From Flavobacteriales bacterium (GTDB taxonomy: Bacteria; Bacteroidota; Bacteroidia; Flavobacteriales_G; Salibacteraceae), in NCBI GenBank assembly GCA_020435995.1, contig JAGQYO010000021.1:1-50922 (forward strand): DNA of 50,922 nucleotides. Direction: 5' to 3'. Below are positions 16,883 through 24,971 of this stretch, one piece after another; the first letter of the stretch is position 1, and each line of letters starts with the position of its first letter. The position numbers and the translations under genes are program-made. The notes under the pieces were generated by a model. It was given only the letters and a program-made list of their open reading frames with translations. It was not told the origin of the DNA and did not search any database.

Positions 16883-19800
16883 ATGAATAAATCAAAGTTT
16901 ACCTCTTACGTGTTGTTTTTTCTTGTTCTATTCACAAGTGTAAAAACCCATAGCCAGGATTTTAAAAACGAAAAACAATTAACCAAAGGGGCAGATGATG
17001 CCTTTAAAGATGGTCGCTACAACGATGCTCTTCCGCTTTATTCCACTCTCATAAGCAATTACCCTAAAGACCCTAACTATAACTACCGCTATGGAGCATG
17101 CCTTATGTTCACCGGAGGTGACAAAGAAAAACCCATCAAGTTTCTACAATATGCAGTAAGTAAGCCCGAGGTCGATCCAGTGGCCAATTATTACTATGGC
17201 CTTGCGCTTCATTTAAATTATGAATTTGCTCAAGCTATCAAATACTATAAAAAGTATAAAGCTGCCGGTAAATCATCGGAAGTGAAAACGGAAGACATCG
17301 ATAATGTCATCCGTCAATGTGAGAATGGCCAAACTTTATTAAAAACAATTACCGATCTAGTTGTTTTAGATAAAAAACAATTACAAGATGAGGATTTCTA
17401 CAAGGTTTATGACTTGAGTGAATATGGAGGGCAAATTCTTGTTAAGCCCGAGGATTTTAAATCGGATTATGATAAAAAAATAGGAGCAGAGAGCATTTTT
17501 TATTTTCCAAAGGACGCCAACAAAATATTTTTCTCTGGATACTCTTCAGAAAACAAAAACGGAAAAGATATTTACTATGCAGTGCGAAATGAAGACCGAA
17601 GTTGGTCGGCACCGCTGCCCATTGGTGAGCCCATCAACACGCCCTACGATGAAGATTACCCTTTTTTACATCCTTCAGGCAACATGCTGTACTTCGCTTC
17701 TAAAGGCCACAACAGCCTTGGAGGATATGATATTTTTGTAAGTCACTACGATTCAGTGCAACATCAATGGAGCGAACCGCAAAACATGGATTTTGCCATC
17801 AACACACCAGCGGACGATTATTTATTTATTACAGATGCATCAGGCAATTCGGCTTATTTTTCTTCCACACGAGAGAGCCCTCTAGGCGAAGTAAGTGTCT
17901 ACCAAATCAACATGGAACGTATTCCATTGGATTTTGCCTTTGTGTATGGAACCTTTTCGTCTGAAAGCACCAAAAACGCAAACATAAAGGTTCAAAATGC
18001 TGAAACATCTGCCATTATAGGGGAATACACCACTGACGATGCGGGGAAGTATAAAATTAAACTACCCAATGAAGGTAAGTTCAATTTCATTGTTGACTAT
18101 GAGAACAGTACCATTACACATTCTGGAACAGTAGAATTAAAAGGACAAAATGCTTTTAAGCCACTCAAACAAGAAATGTTGGTGATGGAGCAGGGTACGG
18201 ATAATGAAAAACTCATCATTAAAAACTTAGTGGACGAGGAAGTGGAGGAAGCAACATCTCCTATTACCGTGGCGCTTTTGAAAGAAAAGGCGAAGCTAGA
18301 AGTTAACAAGGACCGTTATAAGGACAGGAAGAAAAAAGAAGAAGTTCAGCCAGTTGCTGAGGTAGCAGTTGATACGAATAAAGCTTCTCTGGAAACAGCT
18401 ACGGCTGATGTGGGAAAAGCAGCTACTGATATATCTAATGAAAAAACAATTACGGCTCCCGTAAGCACTGAAGGCCCTTCTTTGGCGATAGAGGAAAATA
18501 TTCCAGCATCAGGTGCAGGAGCTGGGGTAGGTGCAGGGGTTGGGGTTAGTTCGGCTGTTGCTGGAGCAGCTACGGGCGGTACGGTTGATGAAAATGTGGC
18601 TCACAATCCTGATTTAGAAACATCAGAAAATCAATTGGATTCTAATCCCCTTGAAATTCCAAATGAAGGGAGCACCAACGAGACAAAATTGCTGGTTGCC
18701 AAGAACAATGCGGCAGCTTTAAAAAATGATGCGACTATTTACCAATTACAAGCCGAGAGTGCTTCACAATTGGCAATAAGCAAAAGTGCGCATGCCGATC
18801 GCATGAGAATGGAAGGCAATGAAATGATGTCGAAAATTGATCAATCCCAGGAAGCTGTTGAAATGCTAGCCGAATACCGAACGGCACAGCAAAAGTTTTA
18901 TGCCGCCGATCTCCTCGACCAAGAATCTAAATCGGCAGAGGAAATAAAAATGAAATTTGCAGTTGCATCCCAATCTACAAATCAAGCTGCATCGAAGGCT
19001 GAAGAAGTTATATCTAATTTAGAAGCTAATCCAAATGCCGATTATTCTGCCGGATTAGAGAATATATCATCAATGCGAACGGCTGCACAGGAACAAGCCC
19101 AAAGCAGCGTTGATGTTGTCCAAAGTAAAGAGGAAATTACCGAAAGGCTTGAAGCTAAGCGAGTTGAGGCGAAAAATGCTCGTGCTCAGGCCATTGCCAT
19201 GGAGGAAGAGATTAAAGAAATAAAAGATGACATTTATAAAAAAGAGAAAGAATTAGAGACAGCCCGAGGAAAACGTAAAAGTGAACTCAACGAGGAGATA
19301 CAAAAAGACAAACGAGACTTAGAACAAGAATCGGCCAATGTGGTACAGGCAGACAACAAGGCCAAACAAATTGAAAAAGAGCTGGCTTCGATTCAAAGTG
19401 AATTGAACATTCTCAACGAAATTCAATACAATGCTATTAATAGCAGGAAAATGGCTGCCATAGAAGGGCCAACTACGGTTAAGTTGCCAAGCGCATCTTC
19501 AGTGAAACCAACGGTTTCGGCGTTGCAATTAGCCGAAAAATCACAAGCAGAGAATCCCGCAGCAGCTTTGAGTAATGTTCCCGCTGCGTCAGAGTCATTG
19601 GCTCAGAACACAGCAAGTTCACAAGAAAGAGAAGAGATATCAAGTTCAAATTCAACAGAGAACTCTAGCAATTCAAAGGCGACTGAAAGTCCATCTCAGG
19701 AAGAACCAGGAGTAGGTGAAGAAGAATCGGCTTCAAATGCGAGTGGATCGTCAAGTACAAGCTCAGGCATTGCAACGCCTGGAGGTGTGCCTGTGGCTGG

Positions 19801-22800
19801 AAATGTTGCTTCTGGTTCTGGAGCAGGTTCGGCAACCAAAATAGGTGCGGCTGGGGCCATTGGTGCGGCTGGCGCTGGAGCAGCAGCTGCGGCAAACTCT
19901 AGTTTAACTAAAAGCAATTCAGAAATTAATCAAACAGCAGGTTCAGTAGATGCTGCGAATACAGCAGGGGTTGCTAATCCTGATGGAGAAAATACGGCAA
20001 ATCTTTCGGGCAATAATAATATGAGCTCTCAGAGCCCAATGGCGAATGTAAGCACTGAGGTACCTGAGGTAAATGCCATCGAAACCTTGGATTTTAGAAA
20101 AGACACGTCTGAAATGACGGAAACAGAAAAAGCCTTGCTACCCACAGAAGTTGCACCGGCTAGCGGTTTTCATTCAGTAGGTAGTCTAAATCATTTGGCG
20201 GATGGTAACCAAGATGTGGCTTCCATTCAAAAATATGGATATAGCCAAGAATACTTGGATGAGTTCTTCGAAATTGCAGAGGATGAAGATGAATATCGCA
20301 AAGCGGTAAAAACTTACGTACTCAATGAAAGCTGGGTTGTAGACGTACAAAAGGAAATCCTTTATTTGGAGTCGGTGAGTGAATCCATTCCAGAAAGTAA
20401 GCAAGCGGCCTTATATAATAGGTTGTCGAGTTTGGGACAATTGAAGGATATTAAGCTTCGCAACTTAGAGCAGTCGCGCGCTCATGTTTTGACGTTAGCT
20501 GATGAGACTGGAAAAAATCCATCAGAACTCGCTAATTCATATAGAGCTGATTTGAACAAACGATTGAATTTGAGTAAAGCTGAAGGAGGCTTGGCAGAGG
20601 ACCTCGAAAGTGAAAGTTATTCATTGTCTGAATCTACTTCTAGAGAAATGTCTGATGCGGAAGTCGAAAACGCAATTGCAACGGGTGAGGAGAAGAAGCT
20701 TGCATCTGAAAATGCACAGGAATCTGCCGCGGCAGCCCCAGCAACAACTCAAGAGTCGAACATTTCTGAGGCTAGCAATGAAAATTTAGCGGAGAATAAT
20801 TCTTCTTCAGAAGCAGGTGGTAGTAAAACGGCTACCAGCACTTCAATTAAAACTCCAAGTCCGTCAGCTGCTGGTGCAGTTTCTGGTGGCGGTGCAGGTA
20901 CAGCAGCTAAAATTGGCGCAGGTGCTGGAGTAGCTGCTGCTGGTGCGGCGACTACTTCGGGTGGTTCGGGTACAGCCAACGCTATTTCCGAAAATAACGA
21001 ATCGGCCAACTCTTCTAGTGAAAACGTAGAAAATGCTACTGTAGATAATATTTCAAATAACACCGTTGCGCAGCCCGTTTTGGGCGGTGAGGGTACGAAG
21101 AAGACCACCGGCGTTGCTGCTGCAGGTGTTGGTGTTGCCGCGGCAGGCGTGTTGGGAGGGTCTGGCGCATCTCCTGAGTCAGGTAGTACGACCACAACAG
21201 AAACCAATAGGTATTTGAGCAACGGATCGCAAGCTAATATTATAGATGTAGGTGCTGGCCCAGAAGAAGATATTTATAGCCGATATGAGGCACCTGAAAA
21301 AACAATGGAAGCCGTTGTGGAGGAACATTCTACCGATGCTGAAAAAGGCGTTGAATATACGCGGGCCCAAGTTGAAGATGTTCAAGGGGATTTAAATACT
21401 GCCGAATCGGAATTGGCCAATTCGAAGGGAAAACAGAAAAAAGCCAAACAAGCTGAGGTTGAGGACATAAAACGAGAATTGGAATTAAAACAAAAACAAG
21501 AAGAATTGGCCAAATACAGAAGTGAATCTTTAGCCAGAGCAGCCGACGTTATTCTGGTGACCGAACCTGGTGAAGAACGTGAATCAACCAAGGAAGAAAA
21601 ACGCGCACAAAGGCTTCAAATGGAAGCTGATGACATGAATTATGCAGCCGACGAAAAAGCGAATTTGGAAGTAAAAGGCAAGAAGAAAAACCGTATTAAA
21701 GATGTTGAAGTCAAGCAACTTAAAACAGAGGCCGACAAAATAGAGTTGGAGGCAAGTGCTTCAAAACTATTGGCGGCGGAAATGGCAACACTTGAAGAAG
21801 AAGTATTGTTTGCTTATAAGAATACACCAGAGAAGTTACCTCCTTCAGAAAAACAAATTACGCAAGCTGATGTACAAAACATCAAAGATTCGCCAGAATT
21901 TTTGGCATACGACAAATTGCGCAAGGAAAGCGTTAATGAATATCGCCAAGCTGAAGTATTGAATTCGGAGGCCGATGAGGTGTTAGCTGAAATGCTTATT
22001 GAAAATGACAAAGTGTTGGAAATGAAACATCAGGCCAGTATTCAAATCGATTTTGAAAAAGGCCAGCGTATGATGGATTCCGCTAATGTTTATTCAGATG
22101 AGGTAAAATTGAAAAAATTGGTAGCGGATTCCATAAAACTCGAGGCAAAAAAGCACAATTCCGAAGGGAATCATTTGCGAAACCAAGCCGTGAGAAAACT
22201 TAAATCGGCTTCTCCAGATAAGGTAGCGGGATTAATAGCCTACGCCAACATTTTAGAATCTAACGGAACTTATGCGGTTGGAGGCACCGGAACTACGGTA
22301 GGAGCGGGTAGCCAAGTCTATTTGGCAGCTGGCGGAAGTCAAGCAAATCCTAGTATTCCGAAGGAAGGTTATTCGCCAGATGAATTTTCTAGGGTAGTGC
22401 AAGGAATTGATGAGTATCCAGCCGAACTTTCCGACGCGATATTCCAAATGATCGAATTCAACAAGTCGTTGTATAACAGTTCAAACCCTGTACCTGTGGA
22501 CACCAAAATGCCAAATGGTGTAGTTTATAAAGTGCAAATTGGAGCGTTTAGAAACCCACCACCTCCAGATGTATTTAAGGGCTTTGCGCCAGTACGTGGA
22601 GAAACCACTCGACCAGGCTGGATGCGATACACTGCAGGACTTTTCACGGAAATAAATCAAGCTCAATTAAAAAGGAATGAGATCCGAGCCTTGGGTTACC
22701 AAGATGCATTTATAGTGGCTTACCGAAATGGAGAACGCATTACACTAGATGAAGCCGCCGCTGCCGGAGGCTCTAGTTTGGCATCAGCGGCCACAACAGG

Positions 22801-23512
22801 TAGAAACTCAAGTCAGGAAACCACAACGGGTGGAGGCAATGCTAATCTTAATCAGTCAGGAAGACCTAGCCAAGGTGGAGGCGGAGTCGCTGAAATAAAA
22901 CAATTAGAACAAATTCAAGGATTGATGTACACGGTTCAGGTAGGCGCTTACAATGCACCCATAAATGCAAGCCAAGTATTTGATATTAGTCCGTTGGTAG
23001 AATATCAGCAAAATGGAATGTATAAATATGGGTCAGGCGTTTACAATGACATTGAACAAGCCAAAACTTCGAGAGCTAGCATCGTAGCGCTTGGATATGC
23101 CGATGCATTTGTTACTGCATTTTATAATGGCAAACGAGTTTCAATGGAGGAGGCGAGTACCATAGCTCAGCAAGGCCCAAGTGTATTTGCCAAGCCGGCA
23201 CCGTCAAATGCCAACTCAGCTCCAAGTACGGGTAGCGCTAATGTTGTGTTTAGGGTTCAAGTAGGGGCTTATGGGCAAGAAGTACCCGTAGAAGATGCCA
23301 AAGTTATCTTGAGTTTATCTAACTTAGGCTTGGATGTAGGGTCTAATGGAGAGCTAACAACCTACACCGTTGGAAAATATGATAGCTACGAAACGGCAAA
23401 TGCATTCAAGGAAAAAGTAATTAACCAAGGCTTAAAAGGAGCCTTTGTAGTAGCGATGAATAACGGACAAAAGATAGATTTGCAGCGTGCGATTCAACTT
23501 TCTAAACAATAG
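16883..23512 (+). CDS. Giant envelope protein: TPR, PD40 propeller and CRD-like N-terminus with three C-terminal SPOR-like repeats
   Basis: A 2209-residue exported protein with a signal peptide ending near KTHS. Order of parts: TPR-like helices (about 33-150), PD40/WD40-like propeller blades (about 205-345; KIFFSGYSSENKNGKDIY, NMLYFASKGHNSLGGYDIF, SAYFSSTRESPLGEVSVY), a carboxypeptidase-regulatory-like domain (about 355-430), then about 1400 residues of low-complexity Ser/Asn/Glu/Ala sequence with coiled coils and four Ala/Gly-rich stretches (near 543-567, 970-1005, 1331-1363 and 1405-1430). The C-terminus has three SPOR-like repeats (about 1876-1960, 2014-2095 and 2122-2205), each opening with YKVQIGAF, YTVQVGAY or FRVQVGAY. 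The N-terminal order matches PorE of the T9SS, but PorE ends in an OmpA domain. SPOR domains bind denuded peptidoglycan, so wall anchoring is the likely role. clpS starts three bases after its stop. Confidence 0.85.
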   Translation: MNKSKFTSYVLFFLVLFTSVKTHSQDFKNEKQLTKGADDAFKDGRYNDALPLYSTLISNYPKDPNYNYRYGACLMFTGGDKEKPIKFLQYAVSKPEVDPVANYYYGLALHLNYEFAQAIKYYKKYKAAGKSSEVKTEDIDNVIRQCENGQTLLKTITDLVVLDKKQLQDEDFYKVYDLSEYGGQILVKPEDFKSDYDKKIGAESIFYFPKDANKIFFSGYSSENKNGKDIYYAVRNEDRSWSAPLPIGEPINTPYDEDYPFLHPSGNMLYFASKGHNSLGGYDIFVSHYDSVQHQWSEPQNMDFAINTPADDYLFITDASGNSAYFSSTRESPLGEVSVYQINMERIPLDFAFVYGTFSSESTKNANIKVQNAETSAIIGEYTTDDAGKYKIKLPNEGKFNFIVDYENSTITHSGTVELKGQNAFKPLKQEMLVMEQGTDNEKLIIKNLVDEEVEEATSPITVALLKEKAKLEVNKDRYKDRKKKEEVQPVAEVAVDTNKASLETATADVGKAATDISNEKTITAPVSTEGPSLAIEENIPASGAGAGVGAGVGVSSAVAGAATGGTVDENVAHNPDLETSENQLDSNPLEIPNEGSTNETKLLVAKNNAAALKNDATIYQLQAESASQLAISKSAHADRMRMEGNEMMSKIDQSQEAVEMLAEYRTAQQKFYAADLLDQESKSAEEIKMKFAVASQSTNQAASKAEEVISNLEANPNADYSAGLENISSMRTAAQEQAQSSVDVVQSKEEITERLEAKRVEAKNARAQAIAMEEEIKEIKDDIYKKEKELETARGKRKSELNEEIQKDKRDLEQESANVVQADNKAKQIEKELASIQSELNILNEIQYNAINSRKMAAIEGPTTVKLPSASSVKPTVSALQLAEKSQAENPAAALSNVPAASESLAQNTASSQEREEISSSNSTENSSNSKATESPSQEEPGVGEEESASNASGSSSTSSGIATPGGVPVAGNVASGSGAGSATKIGAAGAIGAAGAGAAAAANSSLTKSNSEINQTAGSVDAANTAGVANPDGENTANLSGNNNMSSQSPMANVSTEVPEVNAIETLDFRKDTSEMTETEKALLPTEVAPASGFHSVGSLNHLADGNQDVASIQKYGYSQEYLDEFFEIAEDEDEYRKAVKTYVLNESWVVDVQKEILYLESVSESIPESKQAALYNRLSSLGQLKDIKLRNLEQSRAHVLTLADETGKNPSELANSYRADLNKRLNLSKAEGGLAEDLESESYSLSESTSREMSDAEVENAIATGEEKKLASENAQESAAAAPATTQESNISEASNENLAENNSSSEAGGSKTATSTSIKTPSPSAAGAVSGGGAGTAAKIGAGAGVAAAGAATTSGGSGTANAISENNESANSSSENVENATVDNISNNTVAQPVLGGEGTKKTTGVAAAGVGVAAAGVLGGSGASPESGSTTTTETNRYLSNGSQANIIDVGAGPEEDIYSRYEAPEKTMEAVVEEHSTDAEKGVEYTRAQVEDVQGDLNTAESELANSKGKQKKAKQAEVEDIKRELELKQKQEELAKYRSESLARAADVILVTEPGEERESTKEEKRAQRLQMEADDMNYAADEKANLEVKGKKKNRIKDVEVKQLKTEADKIELEASASKLLAAEMATLEEEVLFAYKNTPEKLPPSEKQITQADVQNIKDSPEFLAYDKLRKESVNEYRQAEVLNSEADEVLAEMLIENDKVLEMKHQASIQIDFEKGQRMMDSANVYSDEVKLKKLVADSIKLEAKKHNSEGNHLRNQAVRKLKSASPDKVAGLIAYANILESNGTYAVGGTGTTVGAGSQVYLAAGGSQANPSIPKEGYSPDEFSRVVQGIDEYPAELSDAIFQMIEFNKSLYNSSNPVPVDTKMPNGVVYKVQIGAFRNPPPPDVFKGFAPVRGETTRPGWMRYTAGLFTEINQAQLKRNEIRALGYQDAFIVAYRNGERITLDEAAAAGGSSLASAATTGRNSSQETTTGGGNANLNQSGRPSQGGGGVAEIKQLEQIQGLMYTVQVGAYNAPINASQVFDISPLVEYQQNGMYKYGSGVYNDIEQAKTSRASIVALGYADAFVTAFYNGKRVSMEEASTIAQQGPSVFAKPAPSNANSAPSTGSANVVFRVQVGAYGQEVPVEDAKVILSLSNLGLDVGSNGELTTYTVGKYDSYETANAFKEKVINQGLKGAFVVAMNNGQKIDLQRAIQLSKQ

Positions 23513-23515
23513 GTT

Positions 23516-23797
23516 ATGACGAATTCGATTGATTGGCAGGAAGAGGTCCTCCTCGAAACCGAAGAATTAACGGATGCGGGGAGAACACTAATGCTTTACA
23601 ACGATGAGGTAAATTCATTTGATCACGTAATTGATTGCTTGATTGAGGTGTGCCAACACGATTTAATTCAAGCCGAGCAGATTACCCACATTGTACATTT
23701 TAATGGTAAGTGCGATGCCAAGCGGGGAAGCGAAGACAAGCTGTTACCCATGTGTAGCGAATTACTCCGGCGTGGTTTAACGGCGGAAGTTATCTAA
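23516..23797 (+). CDS. clpS: ATP-dependent Clp protease adaptor ClpS
   Basis: A 93-residue cytoplasmic adaptor that delivers N-degron substrates to ClpAP. The core LYNDEVNSFDHVIDCLIEVC corresponds to the conserved NDDxT/H and helix region, and HFNGKCDAKRGSEDKLLPMCSELLRRGLTAEV to the C-terminal half with the A-K-G/R segment. The N-terminal flexible arm is about 24 residues. It starts three bases after the giant SPOR protein stop and is the last gene before the tRNA promoter. Confidence 0.88.
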   Translation: MTNSIDWQEEVLLETEELTDAGRTLMLYNDEVNSFDHVIDCLIEVCQHDLIQAEQITHIVHFNGKCDAKRGSEDKLLPMCSELLRRGLTAEVI

Positions 23798-23806
23798 ATT
23801 GAAAGG

Positions 23807-23836
23807 TTGCGAAACAAAAAGAATAGGCTACTTTTG
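23807..23836 (+). promoter_or_regulatory. Promoter of tRNA-Arg (TTG - 19 bases - TACTTTTG)
   Basis: A TTG at 23807-23809 is followed after 19 bases by TACTTTTG at 23829-23836, which fits the Bacteroidota -33/-7 pair (TTTG, 19-21 bases, TAnnTTTG). The mature tRNA begins 30 bases after the -7 box. This is the best two-box promoter in the window. Confidence 0.7.
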
Positions 23837-23866
23837 CAGCCGAATTATTAATAGTTCAAAATAAAG

Positions 23867-23940
23867 GGCCTCGTAGCATAATTGAATAGTGCACTTGATT
23901 ACGGCTCAAGAGGTTGCAGGTTTGAATCCTGCCGAGGTCA
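23867..23940 (+). tRNA. tRNA-Arg (anticodon ACG)
   Basis: A full cloverleaf is seen: acceptor GGCCTCG (23867-23873) with CGAGGTC (23933-23939) including one G-U, discriminator A at 23940, D stem GCAT/GTGC, anticodon stem CTTGA/TCAAG with loop TTACGGC, and T arm GCAGG/CCTGC with loop TTTGAAT. The anticodon is ACG, which after A34-to-I editing reads CGU, CGC and CGA. CCA is not encoded. The D loop has G-A where G18-G19 is usual, and the T loop has T at position 56 instead of C (see findings). Confidence 0.95.
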
Positions 23941-23949
23941 CTTAGAAAT

Positions 23950-23984
23950 AAAAAAGCCTGCAACGAAAGTTGCAGGCTTTTTTA
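23950..23984 (+). terminator. Intrinsic terminator after tRNA-Arg
   Basis: A strong stem of GCCTGCAAC with GTTGCAGGC around a GAAA tetraloop is flanked by an A run before and a T run after, so it could work in both directions. It begins about 10 bases after the tRNA. Confidence 0.9.
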
Positions 23985-24122
23985 TTTCGGAATAAGGGAA
24001 AGTTAGGATGCGAAGACATCCTGCTTTAAACCAACGATTTATCGAAATTTGGAAGGCATCGCGTGACAAATGAATCGTCTTCATTGGTTTCCACCGATGA
24101 ATTATTCACCGTAATAAAACAT

Positions 24123-24971
24123 CTATTTAGAAATCAATTCCTCAACTCGGCCTACTTTGAACTTACTTCCATAAATGGTTTCATTCCAAATATTGCCCTT
24201 GTTATCAACGCCATAGAGGTTGTTTCCGTATTGGTAAATCCATAAATAGGCATTTACCTTCGAAGCTTGCTTTCGACCGATTTTTAGTGGGTTGCCCGCA
24301 TTATTGATCCAAATGATATTGTCTTGGGTGTCGATATAATATTCGTTTTCATCTCCGTAAAACGCACATCGATAAACCATTGTAGGCAAATTCATTGTGA
24401 TTTTTTCTTTGGTAATAGCATTGGTGTTTTGGAGTTTGGCGGCTTGTCTCCAACCTTCTCTTACAGATTCTATTCTGGATTGTACAGGTGGGTGATAGAT
24501 CGTATCGTGAATTCCATCTATTTGTTCCAACGAATTGAGTGCGCTTGCCGCTTCCTCTAATGTGGCTCCCATGTGTTGTAAAATAAAACCACTAAAATGG
24601 TCTGCCTCTAGCTCACGAGCAGGGTTGTTTCTAGAGTTGTCTTCTGTATGGCCCGCCAAATGATGGCCAATTTCATGAGCCAATACGCTGTAAGCCGACC
24701 AATCGGTTAAGGTTTCTATTCGCAGGCGCTGGATAAAGGCCGGGTTGTACCCAATATATCTTTTGTTTTGTCGGCTGTAGGCAATTACATTAGGAATGTC
24801 TTTTCTTACAATATAAAAGTCATTGGGTAATCCGCAATAATTTAAAATTTTTCCGGCAGCTTCTTTTACAATTTGTTCTGCTTCATAATCGGAATTCGGA
24901 CTCTTTTCTTTTTGAGCAAAAAGTCCAAATGTCAAGCATGTTAACCCTAAGAAAAGAATTCTTTTTTTCAT
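24123..24971 (-). CDS. Secreted HExxH zinc metalloprotease
   Basis: A 282-residue exported protein with signal peptide MKKRILFLGLTCLTFGLFA. The zinc site is His99-Glu100-x-x-His103 (LAHEIGHHLAGH) with Glu120 of the ELEAD motif as the likely third ligand, the layout of M48-like gluzincins. Residues about 195-275 carry short strands with YYIDTQDNIIWIN and NLYGVDNKGNIWN, which look like beta-propeller or binding repeats. No membrane helix is seen beyond the signal, so the site is periplasm or cell exterior. Its ATG overlaps the stop of the ABC exporter gene by 4 bases, so the two are translationally coupled. Confidence 0.82.
   Translation of the reverse strand: MKKRILFLGLTCLTFGLFAQKEKSPNSDYEAEQIVKEAAGKILNYCGLPNDFYIVRKDIPNVIAYSRQNKRYIGYNPAFIQRLRIETLTDWSAYSVLAHEIGHHLAGHTEDNSRNNPARELEADHFSGFILQHMGATLEEAASALNSLEQIDGIHDTIYHPPVQSRIESVREGWRQAAKLQNTNAITKEKITMNLPTMVYRCAFYGDENEYYIDTQDNIIWINNAGNPLKIGRKQASKVNAYLWIYQYGNNLYGVDNKGNIWNETIYGSKFKVGRVEELISK

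Noticed and set aside
20749-21222. 157-residue minus-strand frame within the giant gene
   Set aside because: It comes from Ala/Gly/Ser codon repeats read in reverse (Pro/Ala-rich), a typical shadow of low-complexity DNA.
24005-24022. AGGATG/CATCCT hairpin downstream of the zinc protease gene
   Set aside because: Six pairs with a TCTTCG loop on the minus strand, but only a short weak T run follows; it could be a terminator but is not supported enough.
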